Assembly (NCBI GenBank): GCA_963718695.1
Contig: OY970371.1
Span: forward strand, 3,844,001 to 3,908,000
Reading direction: 5' to 3'
Length of the DNA: 64,000 nt
Origin: Manganitrophus sp963718695
GTDB lineage: Bacteria; Nitrospirota; Nitrospiria; SBBL01; Manganitrophaceae
A program made the translations under genes and the position numbers. The notes below the pieces were generated by a model. The model saw nothing but the letters and a program-made list of their open reading frames with translations. It was not told the DNA's origin and searched no databases. The first letter of the stretch is position 1. The number at the start of each line of letters is the position of its first letter. This document shows, piece by piece, positions 50,853-58,818 of the stretch.

Positions 50853-52454
50853 CTATTTTTCGGAGATCTTCCATTGGGGAAGGTTGTATTGAATGCCGAT
50901 CGGCGAAGGCTCGATCCCTTTGAATCGTTTATGAACAATCGGCAGGGCCATCGGGTAATATAAGAATGTGTAAGGCTGGTCTTCCGCGATCAGCCGGTGG
51001 ACCTCTTGATAGATTTTTTTCCGCGCCTCCGGGTTACAGGTCTGCCGTCCCTTGATCAGGAGGTCATCGACCTGGGAATTCTGGTATGAGATGAAATTGA
51101 ACTCCCCCTCTTTGGTTTTGCCGGAGTGCCAAATGGCGTAAATATCGGGATCGAGCCCCACCCCCCAGCCCATGACGACTGCTTCAAATTGCTTCTTATC
51201 GATAAATTGATGCAGCAATGTTTGCCATTCCAAGACCCGGATCTCGACCTGAATGCCGATCTGCCGTAGGTCCCGCTGGATGATCTCCGCCGCCTTGGCC
51301 CGCTCCGTATTCCCTTGGTTGGTCAAGAGGGTAAAGGCGAACGGCTGCCCCTCTTTTTTAAGAAGCCCGTCGCTTCCCAGGCGCCAGCCGGCTTCGGCCA
51401 AGAGGGCCTTTGCCTTTTCGGGATTGTAATCGAGCTCCTTCACGTTCGGATTAAAGGCCCACGATTCGGGAATGTAGGGACCGGTCGCCGGCTTGCCGAG
51501 TCCGAGCAGCACCCCCTGGATGATCGCGTTTTTGTTGATCGCATGCGTGAGCGCCTGGCGGACCCGCTTGTCCGAAAATTTCGGGTCCCGCAGATTGTAG
51601 CCGACATAGGTATAACTCAGCGCCGGGTATTTAAATTTGTTGAACTCGGCTTGAAAGAAGCGGTCGTCCGTCTGCTTCTCGTACTGGACCGGAGAGAGGT
51701 TCATCAGGTCGATGTTCAGCGCCTTTAATTCCAGAAACTGCGTGGCCGTATCGGGGATGAGCCGATAGAGATACTGTTCGATTTCCGGCTTTCCTTCGTA
51801 ATAGTCGGCGTTCAACGTCACGACGACCTTCTGGCCGGTCACCCATTCCGAGAACCGAAACGGGCCGGTGCCGATCGGATTGCGGCTGAAGGGATCGGTG
51901 TTGAGATCTTTACCTTCGAGAAGATGTTTCGGGAGGATTCCCATCGTCCAGCTTTCGAGTCCGGGGGCGAAGGGCTCTCCATAGGCGACGCGGAGGGTGT
52001 GCGGATCGACCTTCTCCACCTTCTCCACCGTTTCGAAGGCGCTGCTGTAGGGGGTGACGATCTGCGGATCGATGATCTTTTGATAGGTGAAGAGGACATC
52101 GTCGGCGGTAAACGCCTGCCCGTCGTGCCATTTCACCTCTTTCCGAAGGTGGAAGGTCGCAAGCCGGCAATCGGGGGTCATCTCGAAGGATTCGGCGAGA
52201 TCGCCGACCAAACGGATGTTCTTATCGTATTTGACCAGGCCGTTGAAGAGCAGGCCGGTAATGTCTTGCGAGGCGCTGTCGGAGGCAAGCATCGGGATCA
52301 AGCGCTTCGGCTCGCCGATCGAGGCCTCGGTCAGTGTCGAGGGGTTCTTCGGCTCTTTCGGCTGCGTGCAGGCTCCGCTGAATGTAAGCATCAAAAGAAG
52401 GAGAGCGGCCTTCCCTAAAATAGTCTGAAATATTTTTTTGCTCCACAGGTTCAT
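50853..52454 (-). CDS. Peptide/nickel-type ABC substrate-binding lipoprotein
   Basis: This is a 533-residue SBP family 5 protein. A signal peptide ends in a lipobox (LTFSGAC). TEASIGEPKRLIPMLASDSASQDITGLLFNGL, CRLATFHLRKEVKWHDGQAFTADDVLFTYQ, IGTGPFRFSEWV and YALW/IYAIWHSGKTKEGEFNF are usual for DppA/OppA proteins. It probably serves the DppBC pair at 47945-49806. It overlaps the GNAT gene upstream by four bases. Confidence 0.9.
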   Translation of the reverse strand: MNLWSKKIFQTILGKAALLLLMLTFSGACTQPKEPKNPSTLTEASIGEPKRLIPMLASDSASQDITGLLFNGLVKYDKNIRLVGDLAESFEMTPDCRLATFHLRKEVKWHDGQAFTADDVLFTYQKIIDPQIVTPYSSAFETVEKVEKVDPHTLRVAYGEPFAPGLESWTMGILPKHLLEGKDLNTDPFSRNPIGTGPFRFSEWVTGQKVVVTLNADYYEGKPEIEQYLYRLIPDTATQFLELKALNIDLMNLSPVQYEKQTDDRFFQAEFNKFKYPALSYTYVGYNLRDPKFSDKRVRQALTHAINKNAIIQGVLLGLGKPATGPYIPESWAFNPNVKELDYNPEKAKALLAEAGWRLGSDGLLKKEGQPFAFTLLTNQGNTERAKAAEIIQRDLRQIGIQVEIRVLEWQTLLHQFIDKKQFEAVVMGWGVGLDPDIYAIWHSGKTKEGEFNFISYQNSQVDDLLIKGRQTCNPEARKKIYQEVHRLIAEDQPYTFLYYPMALPIVHKRFKGIEPSPIGIQYNLPQWKISEK

Positions 52455-52930
52455 CCGTCTCTCCGGTCAATCAGGTTTTTCTCCATCGCGAATTGTCGGA
52501 ACCGGCAGCCTCGATATAATTTTTCCCGCGGTTCGACCACTCGAAAGCCCATCGCCTCGAAGAAGGGCCGGGCGGTGAGACTCACGTCGGCGAACAGGCG
52601 CCTCATCCGCCGCGCATCTGCATCCCGCTCGATTCGCTCCAGGAGGAGCGCGCCGACCCCACGCCGCTGCCATGCATGGTGCACGTAAAAACAGTCGATG
52701 TGACCCGTGAATTCAAACTCGGCGAATCCGGTGACGACCCCTTCTTCCTCCGCGACGAAAACCCGGCGGTTCTTGAAACGGTTTTGCCAGAAGGAGGTCT
52801 CCGGGACCTCCGGCGCCCACGCTTCAATTTGCTCCGGGCTGTAATCCCGCGCGTTGATCCGATGGATCGTATCGTAGTAGAGCTGCGATAGGGCAGTGAG
52901 GTCGGAGCGCTTGTATTCGCGTATCACCAT
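52451..52930 (-). CDS. GNAT-family N-acetyltransferase
   Basis: This is a 159-residue protein. VIREYKRSDLTALSQLYYDTIHRINARDY, CFYVHHAWQRRGVGALLLERIERDA and LFADVSLTARPFFEAMGFRVVEP match the YafP/ElaA-like GNAT type, with the QRRGVG acetyl-CoA loop. It is translated together with the binding protein, whose start overlaps its stop. Confidence 0.88.
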   Translation of the reverse strand: MVIREYKRSDLTALSQLYYDTIHRINARDYSPEQIEAWAPEVPETSFWQNRFKNRRVFVAEEEGVVTGFAEFEFTGHIDCFYVHHAWQRRGVGALLLERIERDADARRMRRLFADVSLTARPFFEAMGFRVVEPREKLYRGCRFRQFAMEKNLIDRRDG

Positions 52931-53055
52931 TATCCCGGTTCTCGGTGGTTGCCGGACGCACCCGTACCATGGCTACTCCGATATATCAGAGTCTAAACCA
53001 TTTGGCAATCTCTTGAACAGCCTTTCGGAGGTGAGAAAAAAGGGGTTTAAAATGC

Positions 53056-53093
53056 ACAGAGGGGGCGAGTCCGTCAGGACTGACCCCCTCTGT
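53056..53093 (-). terminator. Hairpin downstream of the PEP-CTERM gene
   Basis: A strong stem (ACAGAGGGGG with CCCCCTCTGT, plus AGTCC/GGACT) lies 30 bp past the stop of the 53123-54031 gene. On the minus strand it is followed by ATTTTAAACCCCTTTTTT. The distance of the last T-run is a little long, so this is a probable rather than perfect terminator. Confidence 0.6.
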
Positions 53094-53122
53094 ATTTCTA
53101 AATGCGATGAGCAAAGAAAAAT

Positions 53123-54031
53123 TTAGCCGTTTTGCAATTTCCGAAGGAAGGGAAGGCCCATCAGCCCCACGGCGAGCAGCAGCAGCGCACTCGGTTCGGG
53201 AACCCGGGCGGACGGCATCGTCGACGTTAACCCGATGAAATCGATCTCAAGGAGCTCGCTCTGATATCCTCCGAAATTCGTCGTTTCAGCAATCCTGAAG
53301 TACCCGCCCGTGACGGCCTGGTCGAAGATAAACCAGTAGGCCTGGTCGATCTCCGGGGCGTAATCGTCTGTCTCAAGACCGCTTGAAGAAGCGAGAATGG
53401 TCGAGGAAGCCGAGGCATTAAATCCGTTAAAGAGCAGATCAAACTGCGAACAGGAAGTATTGTAGCAATAGCGAAGGGAGAACGGATCCAAGCCGGCATC
53501 CTCAAAGATCACCAGCCCGGTGACGGAAACATTCTGTGTCGATGTGCGCAGCGTGACGGTGGAGTCGTTTCTGAAATCGATGTTCAGCGCGGAGTCCGAA
53601 GACTCGTTGACAAAGCCGGCATCGTCGAGCTTGGCGATTTCGTTATTGACACGAGAGGCAAGCTGGCTTGAGGAGACCTCGTTGGGATCAATGGTGCCGG
53701 TATGCGACTGATAGTAGAGTCGGTCGGTCGTCTGGATCGTGAGCGGTCCGCCGAGGGCGGTGGCCGATGTGGCCACGCCCGAGCCATTGACCGAGAGCTG
53801 GAAGCCGGCGGTGCCGTTCACCGTGAAGGGAGCGGATGTGGCGCTGCTCGGCAACGTCCAGTCCGAAAGAATGTAGGCTTGAGAAACAGAAAGCGCCCAC
53901 ACCGGCGACGCCGATGCGGCGGCGACCGTGAAGATCGCGGCGGCCATCATTGCCAGCGCACGAGCGCTCAAAGGACGATGGTTTTGTTTGATGCGAACGG
54001 CGACTGGAGCGACGTTTGATCCGTTGGACAT
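53123..54031 (-). CDS. PEP-CTERM-sorted exported protein
   Basis: This is a 302-residue protein. An extended N-terminus is followed by a hydrophobic signal (LAMMAAAIFTVAAASASPVWA). The mature part is rich in Ser, Thr and Asn and in beta-strands (FTVNGTAGFQLSVNGSG, TVTLRTSTQNVSVTGLVIF), and includes a Cys pair (YCYNTSC). The C-terminus is VPEPSALLLLAVGLMGLPFL followed by RKLQNG, the PEP-CTERM signal. It is probably released to, or anchored at, the surface by an exosortase encoded elsewhere. Confidence 0.85.
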   Translation of the reverse strand: MSNGSNVAPVAVRIKQNHRPLSARALAMMAAAIFTVAAASASPVWALSVSQAYILSDWTLPSSATSAPFTVNGTAGFQLSVNGSGVATSATALGGPLTIQTTDRLYYQSHTGTIDPNEVSSSQLASRVNNEIAKLDDAGFVNESSDSALNIDFRNDSTVTLRTSTQNVSVTGLVIFEDAGLDPFSLRYCYNTSCSQFDLLFNGFNASASSTILASSSGLETDDYAPEIDQAYWFIFDQAVTGGYFRIAETTNFGGYQSELLEIDFIGLTSTMPSARVPEPSALLLLAVGLMGLPFLRKLQNG

Positions 54032-54380
54032 TTTTGTATGCTCATGCGTTAAAGGTGATAGCCCAACGATTCTTCCGCGTACGATCGGTGAGCCTTGCGC
54101 GTTTGACCGGAGAGATTCAAACCGGATAGGGATAATCGTACGCGAAAGGTTGATACTCTGTCAATAAAATTATAATAAAATCTAGTTACATACATGTCCT
54201 ATGCCGGCCGGTTCAAATGCATTCATGGGGAGGGTTCCCTACCTAGGTAGGTATATTTTTTCGAACTCCGGACCATCCCTGACCAAACCGTGCCTTCCCC
54301 GCAGGGCGCCCGGTTTCAGCCCTTCGCGAACCAATGCGGCTTCATCGATTCGATGGACGACAGGATCGTCTGCTCTGGTT
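54032..54380. promoter_or_regulatory. Promoter region of the PEP-CTERM gene with inverted repeats
   Basis: On the minus strand TTGACA (54159-54164) and TACGAT (54135-54140) are 18 bases apart, about 105 bases upstream of the 53123-54031 start. A perfect 10-bp inverted repeat CGCGTACGAT (54076-54085) / ATCGTACGCG (54135-54144) overlaps the -10 box. A palindrome CCTACCTAGGTAGG lies at 54238-54251. No gene is seen in the remaining DNA. Confidence 0.5.
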
Positions 54381-56429
54381 TTAGACCGAAGGTGAAGGCG
54401 CTGCTTTCGAATACAAATGACACCGCACCGTGTGCCCCGTGCCGCGTTCGATTTCTTCCGGATCGCTCTCGCCGCAGACCGCCATGACCTCCGGGCAGCG
54501 CGGGTGGAAGTGGCAGCCCTTCGGCGGGTTGATCGGGGAGGGGATCTCGCCTTCGAGGCGGAGGATGGTTCGTTTTTGATCGGCGTCGACCTGCGGGACG
54601 GCGGAGAGGAGGGCGCGCGTGTAGGGGTGCTGGGGATTGTTCAAGACCGCCTCGACCGGGCCGTATTCGACGATCCGGCCAAGATACATCACCGCCACCT
54701 CGTGGGCAAAATATTCCACGACGGAGAGATTATGCGTGATAAAAAGATAAGCGAGTCCCAGCCGCTCCTGAAGCGCTTTGAGCAGATTCAGGATCTGCGC
54801 CTGGACCGAGACATCGAGGGCGCTCGTCGGCTCATCACAGACGATCACCTTCGGATCGACGGCGAGGGCGCGGGCGATGCAGATCCGCTGCCGCTGGCCG
54901 CCGGAGAATTCATACGGGTAGCGCTGTTTTGCATCGATGGGGAGGCCGACCTGTTCCAATAATTGATCGATACGAGCCTCCGCTTCGGCCGACGATTTCG
55001 CCCGCCGTTGCGCCTCGATTCCCTCTTTGAGAATGTCGCCGACCCTCATCCGGGGATTGAGGGAGGCGTAAGGGTCTTGAAAGATGATCTGGCAGTCGCC
55101 CCGCTTTTCGCGAAGGGCCGGACCGGAGAGGGTGGTCAACTCGACCTCGCCGAATCGGACACGCCCGCCGGTCGGTCGGATCAGCTGAAGGATCGCTTTT
55201 CCCGCCGTCGTCTTCCCGCAGCCCGACTCGCCGACGAGCGCAATCGTCCGTCCGGACCGAAGCGACAGAGAAACCCCATCGACCGCCTTCACATGACCGA
55301 CGACCTTCTTAAAGAGCCCTTTGTGAATGGGGAAGTGAACTTTCAAATCGGTGATCTGTAGAAGGGAGCCGTTTGTTTGAACCGGTGTTTTTCGAGTGGC
55401 TGCGATGGGTGAAGCGGCTGTCCCGGTGGCCGTTGCGGGTCGTGTTGCCGCGACGGCCGGGTCGTAGAGATGGCATCGGACGCCGCTCCCGGCATCGGCA
55501 ATCCAGCGGGGATCGATCGTCTCGCAGGCCTCCCACGCCGCATCGCACCGGTTGGCGAAGCGGCAGCCGACGAATTCCCGATTCAGCGGCGGAACGCTGC
55601 CGCGAATGACGCCGAGGTTTTCTCCCCGTTTGTTCCGGCTCGGCAGGGAATGAAAGAGCTTCTGCGAATAGGGATGGCGCGGATTGCTGAAAAACGCGGC
55701 GCGGCCGGCGGTTTCAACGATCTGCCCGGCATACATCACCGCGACACGGTCGGCCATCTCGGAGACCACCGCCAGATCGTGGGTGATCAGCAGAATCGCC
55801 ATCCCCCGCTCCCGCTGCAAGCGGCGGAGCAGATCGAGAATCTGCGCCTGGATCGTCACGTCGAGCGCCGTCGTCGGCTCGTCGGCGATCAGTACTTCCG
55901 GCTCGCCGGCGAGGGCCATCGCGATCATGATCCGCTGTTTCATCCCGCCCGACATCTGATGCGGATATTCGTCATAACGCCGGACCGGATCGGGGATGCC
56001 GACCGAAGCGAGCAGATCGCAGGCGCGTTTCTTCGCCGCCGTGCGATCGAGGGAGAAGTGGTGCTGCACTGTCTCTGCAATTTGATCGCCGACCGGGATC
56101 ACCGGATTGAGGCTCGTCATCGGCTCCTGGAAGATCATCGAGATCCGATTTCCGCGTAAGGGGCGCATCGCCACTTCCGGGAGCTTGCAGAGATCCTGCC
56201 CGTCCAACAGAACCTCCCCCGAGACGATCCGTCCCGCCGGCTCGGGAACCAGCCGCATCAGCGACAACGCCGTCATCGATTTCCCGCAGCCCGATTCTCC
56301 CAGTAAAGCGAAGGTCTCGCCCCGGCGGACTTCGAACGAAATCCCATCGACCGCCCGGACGACTCCCCCGTCGGTGTGGAACCAGGTCTTCAGATCGGTG
56401 ACTTTGAGGACCGGATCAGGGGTGTTCAT
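54381..56429 (-). CDS. Fused ABC ATPase of a Yej-like peptide transporter
   Basis: This is a 682-residue protein with two complete ATPase units. Unit 1 has GESGCGKSMTAL, QMSGGMKQRIMIA and VLIADEPTTALD; unit 2 has GESGCGKTTAGKA, EFSGGQRQRICIA and VIVCDEPTSALD. Each ends with the oligopeptide-type Cys-rich tail (GCRFANRCDAAWEACE; CHFHPRCPEVMAVCGE). This is the DppD-DppF fusion seen in YejF. It overlaps the permease gene at 56426 as ATGA and powers that system. Confidence 0.93.
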   Translation of the reverse strand: MNTPDPVLKVTDLKTWFHTDGGVVRAVDGISFEVRRGETFALLGESGCGKSMTALSLMRLVPEPAGRIVSGEVLLDGQDLCKLPEVAMRPLRGNRISMIFQEPMTSLNPVIPVGDQIAETVQHHFSLDRTAAKKRACDLLASVGIPDPVRRYDEYPHQMSGGMKQRIMIAMALAGEPEVLIADEPTTALDVTIQAQILDLLRRLQRERGMAILLITHDLAVVSEMADRVAVMYAGQIVETAGRAAFFSNPRHPYSQKLFHSLPSRNKRGENLGVIRGSVPPLNREFVGCRFANRCDAAWEACETIDPRWIADAGSGVRCHLYDPAVAATRPATATGTAASPIAATRKTPVQTNGSLLQITDLKVHFPIHKGLFKKVVGHVKAVDGVSLSLRSGRTIALVGESGCGKTTAGKAILQLIRPTGGRVRFGEVELTTLSGPALREKRGDCQIIFQDPYASLNPRMRVGDILKEGIEAQRRAKSSAEAEARIDQLLEQVGLPIDAKQRYPYEFSGGQRQRICIARALAVDPKVIVCDEPTSALDVSVQAQILNLLKALQERLGLAYLFITHNLSVVEYFAHEVAVMYLGRIVEYGPVEAVLNNPQHPYTRALLSAVPQVDADQKRTILRLEGEIPSPINPPKGCHFHPRCPEVMAVCGESDPEEIERGTGHTVRCHLYSKAAPSPSV

Positions 56430-57841
56430 GCGCGCCCTCTCAACCGGGGGTCCAACGCATCGCGCACCGCGTCGGAGAAAAGGTTCGCCGACAAGACCAA
56501 TCCGAACATGAAGACGAAGGCGGCGATCAACGACCACCAGACGATCGGCTCGCGCGCCATCTCCATCCGGGCGCTGTTGATCATATTCCCCCACGAGATC
56601 ATCGACGGATCGACGCCGACGCCGACGTAGGAGAGCACCGCCTCGGCCAGCACCAGGCCGCTGAAGTCGAGCACCACCGAGATCAGCACGATGTGCATGA
56701 CGTTCGGAAGAATGTGCCGGAGGATGATCCGCCAGCTTCCGACCCCCAATGCGGTGGCGGCCTGAACATAATCCATCTCCCGCAGCTTCAACGTCTCCCC
56801 GCGCAAGAGGCGGCAGAGGCCGATCCAGCCGGTCACCCCCAGAATAATGCAGAGAAAAAGAAGGCGAACATCGGCCCGCCGTGTGACGCTCGTGAAAGCG
56901 TCGGCGTTCTGGTCCATGTAGACCTGGAGGATCAAAACGGCGGCGGCGATTAGCAGGACCCCCGGCACCGAGCTGAGGGTCGTGTAGACGTACTGAATGA
57001 CATCATCGACCCATCCCCGGAAGTAGCCGGCGGCAATTCCCAACAGCACAGCGAAAGGAAGCATCACCAGCGTCGTCACGGTCCCGATGACCAATCCGGT
57101 CCGGATCGCCTTGAGCGAGAGATAGAGAACATCCTGCCCCACCTTATCGGTTCCGAAAAGATGATATCGGGTGCTGAGCGACCAGGCGATGCCGGCCACG
57201 ATCATCATGAAGGTGATCGTTCCGAGCGTCGCCCGCCAAGCGGTCTCGGTCTTTCCCTTGAGAATCGCCTGCGCCGTCTCCCCCGGCTCGGTCCCATGTC
57301 GCCGGCTGAGGAGGAAAAGAAAATGGATGTTCACGACGAGGGCCGCAACGAGGCCGAGGAGTCCCCCCTGGAGCGCGGTGAAGTTGACGTCCCGCGACCA
57401 CTCCTTCTCCGGGTGGGTAAGATGCGCCCCGCCGTGGGCCAGCCGGGGAAAGACGCGCGCCTGGGTTCCGTCCGGCATCTCGACCGTTTCTTTCGCATAG
57501 GCATGAGTGGCGAGGGGGGCGGAGTAGGTCCGCTCGGTATTTTTCCGAAGCCGGTCGGTCATCGCGTCGAGGAGGGAGAGCACTTCCGGAGAATATTGCG
57601 TCGCCTGCCCTGCCTCGGTGGCCGGCAGCCGTTTTTTGAAATGAATCGAATCGATGAGGCCGATGCCGACGTAGGCGAGCAGGATGACCATCGATGCCAT
57701 CGCCACCGGACGCCGGCGGATCTGCCGCCAGGGGGCGCGCAGCGGCTCGCGCCGGGAGGCGTAAAGGCCGAAGCCGATGGCGGCGGCCAACAGAACAAAG
57801 ACCAAGGCGTCGGTCCAGAGCACCACCGGGAGGATCGGCAT
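56426..57841 (-). CDS. YejE-like ABC permease with large insertion
   Basis: This is a 471-residue protein, longer than a normal DppC. After two N-terminal helices there is a periplasmic insert of about 80 residues (LPATEAGQATQYSPEVLSLL...HLTHPEKEW) and then the standard permease core with HLFGTDKVGQDVLYLSLKAIR and the EAA loop YVQAATALGVGSWRIILRHILPNVMH. It ends LFSDAVRDALDPRLRG. It works with the 57841-58818 permease. Confidence 0.9.
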   Translation of the reverse strand: MPILPVVLWTDALVFVLLAAAIGFGLYASRREPLRAPWRQIRRRPVAMASMVILLAYVGIGLIDSIHFKKRLPATEAGQATQYSPEVLSLLDAMTDRLRKNTERTYSAPLATHAYAKETVEMPDGTQARVFPRLAHGGAHLTHPEKEWSRDVNFTALQGGLLGLVAALVVNIHFLFLLSRRHGTEPGETAQAILKGKTETAWRATLGTITFMMIVAGIAWSLSTRYHLFGTDKVGQDVLYLSLKAIRTGLVIGTVTTLVMLPFAVLLGIAAGYFRGWVDDVIQYVYTTLSSVPGVLLIAAAVLILQVYMDQNADAFTSVTRRADVRLLFLCIILGVTGWIGLCRLLRGETLKLREMDYVQAATALGVGSWRIILRHILPNVMHIVLISVVLDFSGLVLAEAVLSYVGVGVDPSMISWGNMINSARMEMAREPIVWWSLIAAFVFMFGLVLSANLFSDAVRDALDPRLRGRA

Positions 57842-58818
57842 CAGTTCAACCTCACGCGCGGATCGACGAGGGTATAGGAGAGGTCGGTCAGGATCAAACC
57901 GATGATATAGAGGACCGAGCCGAGAAAGACCATCGCCCGGACGATCGCGAAATCCTGGCTGTTGATCGCATCGATCGTGTAGCTTCCGAGTCCGGGGATG
58001 CCGAAGAACGATTCGGTCAGAAGCGAGCCGAGAAAAAGAAGGGGGATGACGACCACGACGCCGGTCAGAATCGGGACCAGCGCGTTCCGTAAAACATGGC
58101 CGAAGAGAACGCGCAGCTCGGAGAGCCCCTTGGCGCGCGCCGTCCGGACATATTCCTTACCGATCTCCTCCAGGAAGATCGTTCGATACCAGCGCAGCCC
58201 GCTGCCGATTCCGGCGACCAGGCCGATCAGGACCGGCAGGAGGATAAACTTCAGGGCGGTGAGGCCGTCGCCGTATCCGGAGATCGGGACGAGCCGCAGG
58301 ACCTTGCTGAAGAGGTACTGACCACCGATGATGTAGAAGAGAGAGGAGATCGACATCATCGCCACCGCGACGATCACCCCCCAGAAGTCGATGTAGGTGG
58401 CGCGGAAGAAGGCGACCAGCATCGCGGCGGTGATATTCACCAGGAGGCCAATGATTAAAGCGGGGAGCGCGATGGAGAGGCTCGGCCACATCCGCTGCTT
58501 GATGTCGGCCCCGATTTCCCGGCCGTCGTCGGCCGGTCCGAAATCGAATACAAAGAGCTTCACCGATTTCTCGAAGAAGATCGTCTTGGTGAACTTCTCG
58601 GCCCCTTCCGCGGCGGGGTTGAAGAGGGTCGGCTTGTCGTAGCCATGCTCCGCCTTCCACTTGTCGATCGCCTCCTGGTTCACCCGCTTCATCCCGAGGT
58701 GCATCCGGGCCATATTGTCCGGCGTGTTCACGACAAAGAAGAGAAGAAAGGTGAGAAGGTTCACACCGATCAGAATCGGAAAGGCATAGAGGATCCGGCG
58801 AATCAGGTAACCGATCAT
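57841..58818 (-). CDS. YejB-like ABC permease
   Basis: This is a 325-residue protein starting MIGYLIRRILYAFPILIGVN. The first loop has the insert typical of YejB (MARMHLGMKRVNQEAIDKW, HGYDKPTLFNPAAEG). The EAA loop is YVRTARAKGLSELRVLFGHVLRNALVPIL. The start at 58818 overlaps the binding-protein stop as ATGA, so it is translated with it. It forms the channel with the YejE-like protein. Confidence 0.92.
   Translation of the reverse strand: MIGYLIRRILYAFPILIGVNLLTFLLFFVVNTPDNMARMHLGMKRVNQEAIDKWKAEHGYDKPTLFNPAAEGAEKFTKTIFFEKSVKLFVFDFGPADDGREIGADIKQRMWPSLSIALPALIIGLLVNITAAMLVAFFRATYIDFWGVIVAVAMMSISSLFYIIGGQYLFSKVLRLVPISGYGDGLTALKFILLPVLIGLVAGIGSGLRWYRTIFLEEIGKEYVRTARAKGLSELRVLFGHVLRNALVPILTGVVVVIPLLFLGSLLTESFFGIPGLGSYTIDAINSQDFAIVRAMVFLGSVLYIIGLILTDLSYTLVDPRVRLN

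Noticed and set aside
50491..50874. Minus-strand open frame of 127 codons between the YHS and binding-protein genes
   Set aside because: No domain, no ribosome site, random composition, and it overlaps the start of the YHS gene and the end of the binding-protein gene.
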